From contig NC_091944.1 in assembly GCF_041260155.1 (NCBI RefSeq), positions 13,209,272 to 13,273,271 on the forward strand: 64,000 nucleotides of DNA, in the 5' to 3' direction. Source of the DNA: Ptychodera flava (lineage: Eukaryota > Hemichordata > Enteropneusta > Ptychoderidae). The position numbers and the translations under genes were made by a program. Positions 42,585 through 54,926 of the stretch are shown here, one piece after another (position 1 is the stretch's first letter; every line of letters starts with the position of its first letter). The notes below the pieces were generated by a model that was not told the origin of the DNA, searched no databases, and saw only the letters and a program-made list of their open reading frames with translations.

Positions 42585-44312
42585 ATTTTGACTTTGCGAA
42601 GTGAAAGACTAGAATGCGATCGCACCACTGCAATGCTTCCAATATCAACCTGATACAGGATGTCTACCCACAATGCCGCATGGTGCTGTGGACAGAGATG
42701 TTTGACCCACATAACTTGCCTTAATTTGCATACAGAAGCGAAAGTAGTAACATTTCACACTTTCCACCAATTTTAACACTTCGCACCCTTTGTAATATAA
42801 TAATTAAGATTTATAGTTTCGAAAATCCTTCAAAAACTCTTCAGGCGTTGCAGTCGGTGATTTGTTGAACTAGGCTGTTTACGTTTATACTCATGTTGGA
42901 GTGCGGATATTGGATGTATTTTCCTGAATGTTTACATAGCTATGACGGACTTTGAGATTAAAAACGCTCAACAATGAAATTAGAATAGGGAAGTGTTATA
43001 TACGTATAAAGTTCATATAGTTCAGTTTATTTTAGTACGTATGGCCTCTTGCCAAAATGTACAAACTGTAATGGAAAATAAGATACAAATGGCTAGTCAA
43101 ATACTTAATATCATCCAGAAAAAATAAACTTATGAACAAATAAACAAGCACTGGTTTATAAGAAATACTGAAACCACAATTATAGCAAATGTTTCACTAC
43201 AGATATGATTACTCATCTATGGTAAGCTCTCTCCTACATTTTGTTGCTAGAAATGTACGTTTACTCAGTTCACTCAATGTGACCGTATTCTGAGATGAGA
43301 GAAGTATTTTGAACTAATACACGACATGGTATGAGGCTCGAAATAGTAGTAGAGAATATGTTTGATTCTCAAGTCCATATACTTCGGACGTACGAGTAAA
43401 AAGACTTACTCGTCCTCAATGGACCCTGAACAGCAAACCTCACCTACTCTATCTGGTCATGGAATGTAACATAAACGTTCTGTCTTAATCTACAGGACAG
43501 GGCTGATGTTCTAAAGGTGCAAACAGCATGTCTGAAAACAGTTTTATCTATAAAAATAAAGTATAGTTGTGATGACTGCTCTCTTTAAAGGGTCGGATAC
43601 AGTTATAGCTTCAACATTTTTGTCTGCAAAGCCGAAGAAAAACTGTTTCATTGCAAACTCCTTACTGTTCCCGAACTTTACCAAGCCCGTAGCTCTGCAG
43701 CATTCCCTTTACCCCGCTGACCCAAAGTCATAACACTACTCGTCAGTCTTACTCTTTTGAAATTGGTAACATTGAAACAAATTACTGTTGTTATCCATTT
43801 TCAGTCTTCTAAATCAGTATATGATACTATTACAATATATATATACTTTTTATACTTAATCAAAACTATCTTTAATGAACAAATAAAGATTCGTTTTCTT
43901 TAGTCAAATCAATCCCAATATTAATCCCTAATTGGGAAAGTTCATTAAATATGCAAATGAGCTATGCATCGTCACAAAACTCCTAATATTCAAATAGCTA
44001 TAAGTGCACATACAGGATACATGAACAGACCAAGTTACCTCTTATATCAATAGGCATGGCCTAGGGGTGTGTTTTGTATTAAAAGGGTATTGAACTTTAC
44101 TTTACACGACAAATAATTTATAAGCACCACACCATTTTACGTTCACCATAAACTATCAAAAATACCCTCTCTTCTAAAATCTAATAATTTCTAATCACGA
44201 AATTATGTATATTAGTATAAGGAGTCAAAGCCAAGTCTTCAAACCTAATCTATTCTTGCCATCACCAAAGAAATGTATGTCCAAAGACACATAGAGAAAT
44301 TAGTCAAGTGAT

Positions 44313-44430
44313 ATCTACCTTTGCATCGCTCCCAGTATTTATTTGTTTATGTGTAGAGATGTGTCTGTCATCCAAGTATATCACATAAATTTACCGACAT
44401 GTCTGGTTCCCATGGTGTCTTAACCTATTG
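44313..44430 (-). pseudogene. Laccase relic D, exon 5-like
   Basis: TCTACCTTTGCATCGCTCCC and the following bases resemble the complement of exon 5 from its donor side to GTCTTAACCTATTGAG at its acceptor side. The frame is destroyed. Confidence 0.65.
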
Positions 44431-44569
44431 AGACAATAATCAACATAGAGTCTCCACAGTTTGTATGATGATACTAATGATGGTGTTGATAATGATCATC
44501 ATCATGCAAATTCAACCTTTTCCGAATCAAAAGGTGACACTTACACTTTCTATCTTGCAGCTCTTACTC

Positions 44570-44685
44570 AGTAGTACAGGGTAATACACTCAGTGCCCCA
44601 TACAATCTATCCGTTGCTGCCAGCAAAAATGGGCGCAGTGTTAAGGGAGGGTTAGAAAGAAACCTAAAAAGAAAATCACATGAAA
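44570..44685 (-). pseudogene. Laccase relic D, exon 4-like
   Basis: Minus-strand reading gives RFLSNPP and DRLYGALSVLP, corresponding to RFLATPP and DGLYGALIVLQ of exon 4. The copper motif between them is replaced by unrelated residues. Confidence 0.72.
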
Positions 44686-44854
44686 CATGCAAACAGCTTT
44701 CGCCTTCATTACACATAAAATATTTATGTTGATATATAAGCAATGGTTTAGAATTTTTGCTCAGAAAAATGCGAACTTCTTGAAGCAGAGGTACACACTT
44801 CACAAGAGCATTCAAAACTGATGTTGAAAGAGTCACAGACAAAAGTAGAGATTA

Positions 44855-44998
44855 CCTATGAACTAACCGTTTCCAGCAGATTAATCGGGCAATGGCGACA
44901 CAGCAGGTACTCAATCCATCCAAGGCATACGAAGTTGTACTATTCATGCTCGTGAATTGTCATCATAAGATCATTTGTGACATGCACAACTACCATAC
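44855..44998 (-). pseudogene. Laccase relic D, exon 3-like
   Basis: [11 protein letters not shown] followed by a broken HWHG region and a stop. Later TTAATC and TTTCC words match the PINPGETF part. This exon exists only here, because the relic C copy is cut before it. Confidence 0.68.
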
Positions 44999-45066
44999 AA
45001 CTCCCATCTTTGCAGGCAGAGAACAGATGGATTGTATGGGGCGCTGATTGTATTACCACTAACGGA
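44997..45066 (+). pseudogene. Inverted laccase exon 4 fragment
   Basis: On the plus strand, CTCCCATCTTTGCAGGCAGAG leads into codons for QRTDGLYGALIVLP, close to exon 4 of the other genes and in the opposite orientation. It abuts relic D exon 3 directly. It is either a rearranged piece of the same relic or part of a divergent neighbour. The open frame continues about 35 codons without further laccase similarity. Confidence 0.6.
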
Positions 45067-45252
45067 GACTTTAATTGAGAGATTTGACACAAACTGTTTT
45101 TGGTGGTGCTTACAACCAACGCGTTGTTGTTGGTGTGTCACCTTCAGTTCCTGAAAGCATTACCATCCAGACTGATTCCTCAACTAGTATTCCCCTAACT
45201 ACAAGCGCAACAAATCGTTGAGTCTCTGGAGTAGTTGTAGCACCATTTGTAA

Positions 45253-46205
45253 CCCCCATAAATGTAAAAATCTCCATAAATATTTATTTATGTAATACAA
45301 GAAATGCACTCCACACTATTTTCTTATCTTAATTGTTTGCGTTTAGTGTGTTTTGTGTATTTTGAAAGTGTTCTTTACGTTTCGCTTTCTTGTGTGTAGA
45401 ACTGACTTGCCACGACGAGACACTGCTGGAATCAGCGTGTCAGTGCAGTCTCTACTCAAGATTGGAGAGACAGAATGTATACATTGTGATCCTTTAACGC
45501 TGTTTTTCGAAAATTTTGCCATGCTTTCTTCATCAGTCGCCTCAAATTCATCTTCAGTGGATAAATTGTGTGGAATAATTGATAGATTATCAGTAATGAC
45601 AGTATTCCTATGTTGTCCAACTTGAAGTTTGTTCCTTCACTTGGGATGCTAATTTTGTTCTACTGTGTTCAAGGTAGTGTTCTATTATGTTTACTAGATT
45701 GAAACATAAATGTATTGGTCGTAAGTTTCTGTTATTATGTTGTATATTTCTCCGTTTTTTATTCTGAGTCGTCTGTTGTAAACTGTGTGGCATCACTGGT
45801 TGACGAGCTGATTTGACGCTTCCTTAGTACTGATGTCACCATTAGTGTCCTGACCTGCTGTTCCACTTCCTTTCACGGTTTGATCGGTACCTCGCCATTT
45901 TCTGATAATGTTCTCAAAGTATTCTATTCTATTTTTCGGAAAGGAAACAAAGTTTCAGGAAATTATGCAGTGACATTACACTAGACTTATTAAAGTTTAT
46001 TATTTACTTGGGGCATTGACAAGCAAATGATCATATATACAAGTTCAAGTTGTTTACATTTATGGTTGAGTTTTATTACATTTATGGTTACATTTGTGGG
46101 TCCGAATTGTTACAATATTGGTTGGCTGTTTTATTACCTTTGTAATTGATTTTATCAAAACTGTGGTTAATATTACATTTATGGAGATTATTACATTTAT
46201 GGAGG
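45253..46205. mobile_element. TIR element with CCATAAATGTAA terminal subrepeats
   Basis: The left end CCCCCATAAATGTAAAAATC and the right end (complement CCTCCATAAATGTAATAATC) are inverted over about 33 bases and built from repeats of CCATAAATGTAA. More TTACATTTATGG words occur near the right end. It is 953 bases long. A 90-codon open frame at 45353-45625 resembles no transposase I know. No target-site duplication is clear. Confidence 0.6.
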
Positions 46206-47059
46206 CTACAGCATTACCTGAGAGCTGGTAGTAAAATCAATCAGCGACAAGAACAAGGGATGGCAAACCAGCTTAAGTACCACTAAAACAGCAGCATGAT
46301 CATATGCTGATATGTAGCGGCTCATCGAAGATGCAGATCAACGGATGGAGATGAACCATGACCGAGAGAGATGAGGCCGAGTTGCAGACGTGGACGTTCG
46401 AGGTAAGCGATTCGACACTATTAATGTTGCTACTAACATCATGCTTCGAAGAAACACTGGACGACAGAGTGGTTGTCTACAGAAATGACTGGAGTTTGGA
46501 ATGTATGTAATCCTAGAACAGTTACGGCCAGCCAGCCAACGTTAGTTATGCTAGCGGTTCGCTCATGAAAGATGAAGCAGAACAGTGGTTAAGTTCCAGC
46601 CGGCTTACCAATTTACGGACTGATGTCGAATAAACTTACAATGATAAGAATGAGTATTTTGGAAAAGAGAACGTTGGCAATGTCGATATCGAAATGGACA
46701 GTATGAATTCTTGATAACTGGCATCGATGCTATGCTAAAGATAATACATGAATCGGAAGAAAATCTTAACGAAGCAGCTTTGCAAAGTTTAAAGACAAAC
46801 CCATTGCTGAATGATTATAGGTTTACCCACTCATAAGGTCCAACGGCAATGAAAATTAAGGTGCCTAACTTTTCTGTTTTAGGTGAGTTTATTTTCTGGT
46901 ACGTCAGAATCACCCCTTATATTGGTTTATACTTTGGACTTGTATGCAAACGAGGCATCTCTCTTTCTTTGAAGTGTTGTTCATTGATGAAGTGTTGTTG
47001 TACTTTTTTGGTGGACAGAATTGTCCCCGAGGTTATCGTTCGCCCAGTTAAAGCGATGA
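46206..47059. other. Intergenic, no gene recognised
   Basis: Only short frames occur, without recognisable domains. Confidence 0.45.
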
Positions 47060-47310
47060 AATTCGTTTCTTCGCTTCGATGTAGTGTGTATGTGCGATGT
47101 ATGATAGTGAGCATGCGTGCGTGAGTGCTTCACGAACTCTACAACGTGTTGAGCGGTCTCAGTCAGAAAAATGTAACAACTTAGCCGGCTATTAAACCAC
47201 TCTTTTTTGGGAGTGGAGATTTAGCCGACTGGTTCTGTCTCTGGCCTCTCAGCTAGGCGACTGATGCCGTATGTTGTGGGTTCGAATCCGATTGAAAACT
47301 ATCCGTATTG
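47060..47310 (+). mobile_element. Degraded tRNA-derived SINE, copy 3
   Basis: TTAGCCGACTGGTTCTGTCTCTGGCCTCTCAGCTAGGCGA and GGGTTCGAATCCGATTG follow the layout of the SINE copies at 21790 and 37276, with many changes. Confidence 0.6.
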
Positions 47311-47779
47311 TTATATGATGAGGTAGGCGTACAGGACGTATAGTTGTTTGTTGTTTCTCTCCACATTTGGCTATTAATGCCAGTGCCAGTGATCCATATG
47401 TGTTACAATGGTCCTGTGTGATCGGATGGTCTGAGGAATTTGCCACAGAAGTTGATATTGCTGCAGTCTAGGGATGCCTATCGGTCATTGCTATTACACC
47501 ACCCTTTTAACGTACACAAAATTCCAGTTATCAATTGATCCTCAACGTTCAGACAAATTATATATACCTTACTTAAGTTATACATTGCATTTTCAAGTGA
47601 TTTGTACTCGATTCTTTATGTTACCTGGTATAGTAGCTGAACTTTGAATTTGCAATTCTTTGTATTTTAAATAATCTCTTTAGTATTAAAGTCATTATTT
47701 CAGTTGCTTATGTTAGTCTATTAATGGAACTCTATTTTCATTGTACACTTCCTGCTAACTTGTAAAATATGCAATTTAA

Positions 47780-47962
47780 ACGAACTTTAACCAAACTGCC
47801 TTACTGTTTACTGTAGATCATTTTATTATGACAACAAAATATAACACGTATGCTTCGTTCCGTGTGTCTGTTAATTCACCTAACTTTTCGTCACTCTTGA
47901 ATCCGGAAGGATGGCCAGAAGGCGTTTTGATTCGCAAGTATTATCAACCCCGTAAATACTAA
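47780..47962 (+). pseudogene. LINE ORF1 C-terminal remnant
   Basis: An open frame without a start codon encodes about 60 residues, ending SFRVSVNSPNFSSLLNPEGW, then PEGVLIRKYYQPRKY. A WPxGVxxRKYY-type ending is common at the C-terminus of ORF1 (nucleic-acid-binding) proteins in CR1/L2 LINEs. Its TAA is one base before the ORF2 ATG, a typical tight ORF1-ORF2 junction. Confidence 0.6.
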
Positions 47963-47963
47963 C

Positions 47964-48731
47964 ATGAGAGCTCTTCGCATTGCTTCATACAATTGTCGTT
48001 CGGTCAGGAATTCTTTCAATGCTGTCAGAGATATATGTGAAATACATGACATTTGTTTGTTACAGGAACACTGGCTGACAAAGGACAATATTTCTTTTCT
48101 GTCATCTGTCCATAAAGATTTCGATTGTTACGGTGAGTCGCCTGTTGATACGAGTGAACGATTGTTAGTTGGAAGACCGTATGGCGGTGTTGCGATCTTA
48201 TGGCGAAAATCTATAGGTTATGCCATAAAAGTAAGATCTTTTCAAGATAACAGAATCATTGGTGTTGAACTAAATAGAGGTGAATGTAAACTTCTCATTT
48301 TGTGTGTTTATTTGCCTACTTGTAGTAGGGAGAATCATGATGTATTCACAGAGTATTTGGCAAAAATCCATTCAATAGTTCAATCCAGTGATTGCCATAA
48401 CACTATGGTAATTGGTGATTGGAACGCTGATCACAATACTCTTTTCGGTAAAACTCTTGAAAGTTTTTGTTGTGATTACAATTATGTCACCTCTGACAAG
48501 GTTTTGTTAAATGAAAACTCCTTCACTTTCGTCAGTGATGTTCATGGTACTACATCTTGGTTAGACCACTGTATCTCTACTTATGGAGCTCATCAGTGTA
48601 TTACATCTATGTCTATTTTATATGACGCAATGTCATCAGATCACTTTCCACTCAGTATAAATTGCGATTTTACTGTACTTCCATCATTTGATTGTAATAG
48701 TGGTCTTGATGATAAAGCTGAAAACACGTGA
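47964..48731 (+). pseudogene. LINE ORF2 apurinic-type endonuclease domain
   Basis: The domain would nick target DNA for target-primed reverse transcription. Visible motifs are RIASYNCRSVRN, CLLQEHWL (catalytic Glu), GGVAILW, VIGDWNAD (GDxN), TSWLDHCI and SSDHFPLSI (SDH). The frame ends at a TGA created by a frameshift, and the sequence goes on at 48728 as VKWSKVN in another frame. Confidence 0.85.
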
Positions 48732-49660
48732 AATGGTCAAAGGTTAATGATCACCAGCGCAAGGTTTATTCCGATATCTCTGAAAGGCTTCTCTGTAACA
48801 TATCCGTTCCTACAAATGCTTTAAGTTGTAAGAATGTACATTGCAGTGATAAATCACACGTTGAAATTATTTCAAAGTTCTATAATGATATTATTGACAG
48901 TCTGTATTCCGCTAGTAAAAACGTAATTCCCAATGTGCATAAAAGTAACAATAATGAGGTGCCAGGTTGGAATGATCACTTGAAAGAAATCCACTCTATT
49001 GCTCGCGATGCTTTCACTTTGTGGCGTGATTGTGGAAAACCTAGAAATGGTCCACTTTTTGAATTCAAACGTCGTACTCAAGCGCAATTTAAGTGTGCAC
49101 TGCGAGTATGTCGACGTAATGAAGATCAAATTAAAGCCGATGCTGCGGCTAAAAGTCTTCACTCTGGTAACAATAGTAATTTTTGGCGTTCAGTTCATAA
49201 AATAAATGCAAAGATTTCGTCCAAGCCAAATAACATAAGTGGCTGTAGTGGCGATGCAAATATTGCAGAAATGTGGCGTGAGCATTACAGTAATCTTTTT
49301 AATGTTGTCCATACTAAAAGTGACAAGAATTTGGTTTTAGACATGATTGATAAGTGCGAAGGTGATGTGGATATCATTATTTTACCCAATGATGTTAGTA
49401 ATGCAATAAGTAATCTACAAACAGGTAAATCTGCTGGTCCAGACTCACTTTCTGCAGAGCATTTTGTGTACGCAAGTGACAAGGTGTCAGTTTTGCTTAG
49501 CATGTGTTTTACTTCGATGCTTGTTCATGCTGTTTGTCCTAATAGACTTTCGGATACCATCTTAGTCCCCATTGTTCAAGATAAGAATAAGATACAAATG
49601 ACAAAAATAACTACCGGCCTATTGCATTATCGACTGTTGCATCGAAAATTATGGAATTAG
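48728..49660 (+). pseudogene. LINE ORF2 middle region
   Basis: The linker between endonuclease and reverse transcriptase runs from WSKVNDHQR to GKSAGPDSLSAEHF, the first RT block, and VPIVQDKNK. After this a frameshift hides NNYRPIALSTVASKIMELV, which is readable in another frame to about 49650. Confidence 0.8.
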
Positions 49661-50493
49661 TTTTAATGAACAGAATTGAGTCCTTTCTTGAAACTTCACA
49701 TTACCAATTTGGGTTTAAAAAGGATCATTCAACTGATATGTGCATTTTCATTCTGAAAGAAATCATTCACTATTATAAGAAACATGGTAGCAACGTAATT
49801 GTAACTTTCATGGATGCTTCCAAAGCATTTGATCGTGTTAATCACTGGACATTGTTTAAAAAGTTGATTTTCCGTAAAGTGCCTATTTGCTTGGTTAGGT
49901 TTCTCTTTGTTTGGTATAGGTCGCAATATATTTTTATCCTGTTGGGTTGTTGCATTTTCAGAGGGTTTCAACGTGAAAAATGGCGTTTAAGCAGGTGGAA
50001 TATTGTCACGAAACTATTTAATATTTATATTGATGATTTAAGCTATAAACTTGAAACTTCACGAACAGGTTGTAATATTGGTGGCATGTTCATCAATCAC
50101 CTCTTTTATGCTGATGATATTTGTCTGATAAGTCCCTCTGTGAAAGGGACACAGAAATTAGTCATCATTTGCAGCATTTATAGTAATACTCATGACATTG
50201 TCTTCAATACGAAAAAGACCAACTGTTTGTGTGTCACATCAGATAGATCTAAAGTTAAGCACATTCCCGCTGTTTACCTTAATGGTGTCAAAATTGTTTT
50301 TGTCGAAAGAAAGAAATATCTTGGGTTTTTGTTAACACACAACTTTAGAGACGATAGCGATATTGAGCGACAAAGGAGAGCATTCTATGTCTCAGCAAAT
50401 ATGCTGCTAAGGAAATTTTCCTTGTGCTCTTTTCAAGTGAAATGTAGAATTTTTAAAGTGTATTGCTCTCAATTGTACGGTGGCCATCTCTAG
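49651..50493 (+). pseudogene. LINE ORF2 reverse transcriptase core
   Basis: Motifs are FGFKKDHSTDMCIF, VTFMDASKAFDRVNHWTLF (catalytic Asp block) and LFYADDICLIS (YADD box). The QGGVLSP block between them is broken by indels at about 49930-49990. The frame ends at CSQLYGGHL. Confidence 0.85.
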
Positions 50494-50919
50494 CTGGTTC
50501 AAATATTCTGCTGATGCCATGAGAAAACTGAAAGTTGCCTACAGCAATGCCGCCCGTAATTTTTGGGTTGTGAGAGACGAAGTAGTGCCAGCTCCATGTT
50601 TGTCACAAATGGGCTGTGCAACTTTGATGCTCTTCTTAGAAAACAAATGTATGGTTTTATAGTACGTTTATCACGCAGTGGAAATACGAGTGTACGTCAA
50701 GTTTATGATTGCATGTATTTTATTTCTGATCTCCGCAAAATGTGGATAAAATCACTTTTCCATTGAGCGGTTGTGGTGTTTTTTGTTTTGTTTTTTTTTG
50801 CATGATAATGCACCACTAAAATCACTTCTTCAGTGTGTATTATGATATTTATTTATCTGTACCTTAATTCATTATTGTACTGAGATTTCTATGGACATAT
50901 TTAGTCCGAAATAAAGTGA

Positions 50920-50924
<5 letters not shown>

Positions 50925-50956
<32 letters not shown>
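50925..50956. repeat. AAT microsatellite (LINE 3' tail)
   Basis: About ten AAT units directly follow GTCCGAAATAAAGTGAAAT. Simple-repeat tails are typical of CR1/L2 LINE ends. Confidence 0.9.
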
Positions 50957-50965
50957 TAATTAATA

Positions 50966-53507
50966 GGTGGACCGTATGGCGGTCTTGCGTTTTTTATGGC
51001 GTAAATCGATAAGTCATGCTGTTAAAGTCCGTTCCTTTAATGATAGCAGAATTTTAGGCATTGAACTCAATATAGCCAATTGTAAATGCTTATTATCAAT
51101 GTGTATATGCCGACATGTAATAGTGAAAATCATGACGAATTAATAGAGCGATAGGCTAAGGCTCACGCCATTGTTCAATCTAGTGATTGTTATAGTTGTA
51201 TGATGATCGGTGATTTAAATTCCGATACGGATTCACTATTTGGTACAATTCTGCAAAGTTTCTGTGATGAGTATGACTATCTTATCTCTGATAAGCTTTT
51301 ACTGAGAGATAATCCATTTACTTATGTCAGTGACGTACATGGTACCACTTCATGGCTTGACCACTGTATTTCGTCATTCTCTACTCACCAGTGTATTAAT
51401 TCGATGTCTGTTTTATATGATGTAATATCTTCTGATCATTTTCCACTCAGCATAGTTCTCAATACTGGTACATTGCCGTCATGTGAAAATCTCAATAACA
51501 ACAATAAGCAGTACTCTGGGAAATCTGTAAATTGGTCTAAGGTAAACTGTAATCAACGTAATGAATATCGTAATATCTCTGACATGCTTCTTGCTGAGGT
51601 TCACATTCCAACTGATAGTCTTTGCTGTAAGGATGTACATTGCCACAACACAAATCATGCTCAGTGTATTTCTCAGTTTTATGATGATATTATTGATAGC
51701 TTGTATTCAGCAGGTCTTCAGATTTCACCATGTATTCGTGATAATGTTGATCATACTGTGACAGGGTGGAATGATTACCTCAAAGACATCTATTCTGTTG
51801 CTCGGGATGCATTTCTACTGTAGCGTAAAAGTGAAAAACCAACGAATGGGCCCCTTTTTGAATTCAAGCGTCGTACGCATGTGAGATTTAAATATGCTTT
51901 AAGAAGTTGCAGACGTAATGAGATGCAAATCAAAGCTGATGGTAATTGTAATGCATTTTGGCAGTCCATCCACAGAATTAATGCAAAGACTCTGCCTAGA
52001 CCCAACACTGTTGAGGGCTGCAGTGGTGATGTCAATATCTCTAAAATGTGGCGGAACCATTTTAGTGATCTCTTAAATGTGGTGCACTCGGTTAGAGACA
52101 AAGAATTCGTGTTAAATAAGGTTGACGATTGCAACCTTGATCAAATGAGTTTTGTATCACCTAGTGCTGTTCGTAAAGCCATAGACAAGTAATAATAAGG
52201 AAATCTGCTGGTCCAGATTTTCTCTCATCTGAGCATTTTTTATATGCTAGTAATAAGTTAATTGTACTTTTGAGCATGTGTCTCACTTCAATGCTTATTC
52301 ATAATGTATGTCCTCCTAGATTATCTGAAGTTTTGTTAGTGCCCATTGTTAAGGATAAGAACAAAAACGTAAGCGATAAGAACAATTATCGCCCGATTGC
52401 TCTGTCTTCTATTACTTCGAAAGTTTTTGAATTAGTCATTTTGAATAAGATTGAGTCGTTTCTTGGATCTTCACCTTACCAATTTGGTTTTAAAACTTGT
52501 CATTCTACTGATATGTGTATGTTTGTCCTGAAAGAGGTCATTAGCTATTATAGAAGTCATGGTAGCAATGTCATCGTTACTTTTATGGATGCTTCTAAAG
52601 CTTTCGATCGTGTGAATCACTGGTCATTATTCAAGAAGCTGATCAACCGTAATGTTCCTATTTGCTATGTGAGATACCTTTTAACCTGGTACAGAACGCA
52701 GGAAATCTCTGTTCGATGGGGCTCCTGTATTTCAACACATTTTACTGTTAAAACGGTTGTGCAGCAAGGTGGTGTATTGTCCCCAAAATTTTTCAATGTG
52801 TATATGGATCATCTTAGCCATAGATTGATTAATTCTAAGGTTGGTTGCAACATCGGTGGTATTTTTGTTAACCATCTGATGTATGCAGATGATATATGCA
52901 GATGATATATGTCTGATAAGCCCGTCAGTGAAATGTGAGATACCTTTTAACCTGGTACAGAACGCAGAAATCTCTGTTCGATGGGGCTCCTGTATTTCAA
53001 CTCATTTTACTGTTTAAACGGTTTGCAGCAAGGTGGTGTATTGTCCCCAAAATTTTTCAATGTGTATATGGATCATCTTAGCCATAGATTGATTAATTCT
53101 AAGGTTGGTTGCAACATCGGTGGTATTTTTGTTAACCATCTGATGTATGCAGATGATATATGTCTGATAAGCCCGTCAGTGAAAGGAACTAAGATACTTT
53201 TAAATATATGTAGCAATAATGGCAATATTCATGATATTGTTTTCAATACAGAGAAAACTGTATGTATGTGTATAATTCTCAAGCGATGTATGATTGTACA
53301 TATTTCGGCTGTTTATCTCAATGGAGTTAAACTGCGATTTGTTGAAAAGAAAAAACACCTGGGCTATCTGTTGACAAATACCTTCAGTGACAATTCTGAT
53401 ATCGAGCGTCAGAGGAGATCTTTTTATATCTCTGCTAACATGCTTTTGAAAAAATTTTCTAAGTGTTCTCAGAGTGGTAAATGTAAACTATTTAAAGCAT
53501 ATTGGAA
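50966..53507 (+). mobile_element. CR1/L2-like LINE, copy 2 (truncated at both ends)
   Basis: It starts inside the endonuclease (GGPYGGL, matching 48175 of copy 1) directly beside the AAT tail of copy 1, and ends at KCKLFKAYW. It contains MMIGDLNSD, SWLDHCI, NNYRPIALSSITSKVFEL, FMDASKAFDRVNHWSLF, QQGGVLSPKFFNVYMDHL and LMYADDICLIS. Faults include an early stop in the endonuclease, a TAG after RDAFLL and a 265-base internal direct duplication. By eye it differs from copy 1 by 20% or more, so it is an older or different subfamily, not a recent duplicate. Confidence 0.83.
52669..53186. repeat. 265-bp direct duplication inside LINE copy 2
   Basis: The block 52669-52933 (starting TGTGAGATACCTTTTAACC) recurs at 52934-53186 almost unchanged, apart from short deletions. 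It doubles the QGGVLSP-YADD part of the reverse transcriptase. A small repeat (GATGATATATGCA twice) lies at the end of the first block. Confidence 0.88.
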
Positions 53508-53910
53508 ATTTCAATCAGTCTTTGATTGTTTCTTAAGGTTTAACACGTTCACACCATGGAATATCCTATTCTCGATTGTTATTATTCAAGTTTTTACCAA
53601 TAATTAATCAAACGTGTTACGCCATCTCCTATCACCTTCTCGTACGATCTTGAACAAACCGTCACCTGCTTCAGTTCAAATGTATAGAGGACGACAACGA
53701 GGACTGTTACAGCATGACAAACATGATATATTTACTATACTAAGGATACTTATCACAAACATAATATTGAATGTGTGTACATGTAAATAAACTGTAAACA
53801 TATAAATTCCAAAGATTTGTACATAATTAGCTGTCACAATGCGCAAAACGCACCAAGAGGTCCCATTCTAACGTCCATGTTGTACCTGACACCACAGACA
53901 AATATATAAC
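53508..53910. other. Intergenic, no gene recognised
   Basis: LINE similarity stops at 53507. Nothing recognisable lies between that point and the TIR element. Confidence 0.5.
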
Positions 53911-54572
53911 AGACTAGCAACGGGCATTGTTCAAGGTGTGAAGTGGTTACGTAAGCCATCCATGTATGCCTCGCTTCAGGAAGCTCTCGACTCTATTCTC
54001 CGAAGAGTGCCAACCATGCACCCTTCGGTAGTTTCCGGATTTTCGCTAATTTTTAAGCGAAAGTGTGTTCGGCAAAGTTCGTGCTGTTGTTGTCTTGTTG
54101 TGCTGAGCAAAATTGGCGTGCTGGCGAAAACTGGAAAGTTTTGAGCGTCGGGGAGGTGAGTTTTACCATTTTAAAAAATTCTCTCACCTTTTATGAATAT
54201 ATAATGAGCGCGTTTGAACCAAATTTGAAAGTCTTTTATTGATACTGTCAGATTTTACTCAATGATTTACGGTCAGTCATACCGTCTTTTACACGTTCAT
54301 CAAGGAAGGACATGTATATGAAACTGCTGGCGTGTTATGTTTTGATTGGCGTGAAGCAGTGTTTCTGCCCTGAGAGCTCACAAAGTAACTCTGGTTGCTA
54401 CGCGACTGGCAGCACGATGCCATCTCGTCGTATTTTTCGCATAATCTCGTGCAATTATCAACCACAAACAAAGTCTCTAAAAAGTTTAACACCTTTAAGC
54501 TCATTTTAATATGAAAAGGCCACAGTCTACCGAGACGACCATGGAACAAAAGGCATGCCGCGTTGCTAGTCT
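53911..54572. mobile_element. TIR transposon copy (AGACTAGCAACG ends)
   Basis: A perfect 12-base inverted pair, AGACTAGCAACG and CGTTGCTAGTCT, bounds a 662-base sequence that matches 3712-4368. It is the better-preserved copy and defines the family ends. There is no clear target-site duplication and no transposase. Confidence 0.72.
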
Positions 54573-54872
54573 TTTCTATATTTGTCTGTGCTGACACTTA
54601 AACGTGTCTTCACTTATCAGCTACACCAAAAAATTAGAATGTAGTAATTTCAAGGCGTTCTCGAAAACTTAACATTAAAAAACTATATCACTTTGACATG
54701 GAGAGATTACATTGTTTATCGCATTTCTCACATTACATTTTAGAAGTAAATCATTTCAAAGCAGTGTCTACAAAAAGCCAGTTAAGAAGGCACACATTGC
54801 AAAGTTTGTCCAGTAGTTTATCGCATGACAGTATGGGTACGTAGTGCTCATGAAAAACCAGTTCCCTCTGAT

Positions 54873-54926
<54 letters not shown>

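Larger units (their letters stand above)
27122..44790. repeat. Segmental tandem duplication, unit 2
   Basis: This is the second copy of the block that starts at 3268. It carries laccase copy B. It shares with unit 1 the exon-intron layout, the GAT microsatellite and the tRNA-like remnant. It has its own insertions at 30930-31651, 37276-37585 and 38748-40333. Unit 2 continues past the unit 1 breakpoint into the rest of relic D. Confidence 0.85.
47780..50956 (+). mobile_element. CR1/L2-like LINE, copy 1 (decayed)
   Basis: This non-LTR retrotransposon carries the end of ORF1, an endonuclease, a reverse transcriptase and a 3' tail of AAT repeats (50925-50956). ORF2 is split by frameshifts near 48729, near 49600 and around 49930-49990, so it cannot make active enzyme. 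Its 5' end is not defined, because ORF1 upstream of 47780 is unreadable. The clade call (CR1/L2 within the jockey group) rests on motif style and is moderate. Confidence 0.85.
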
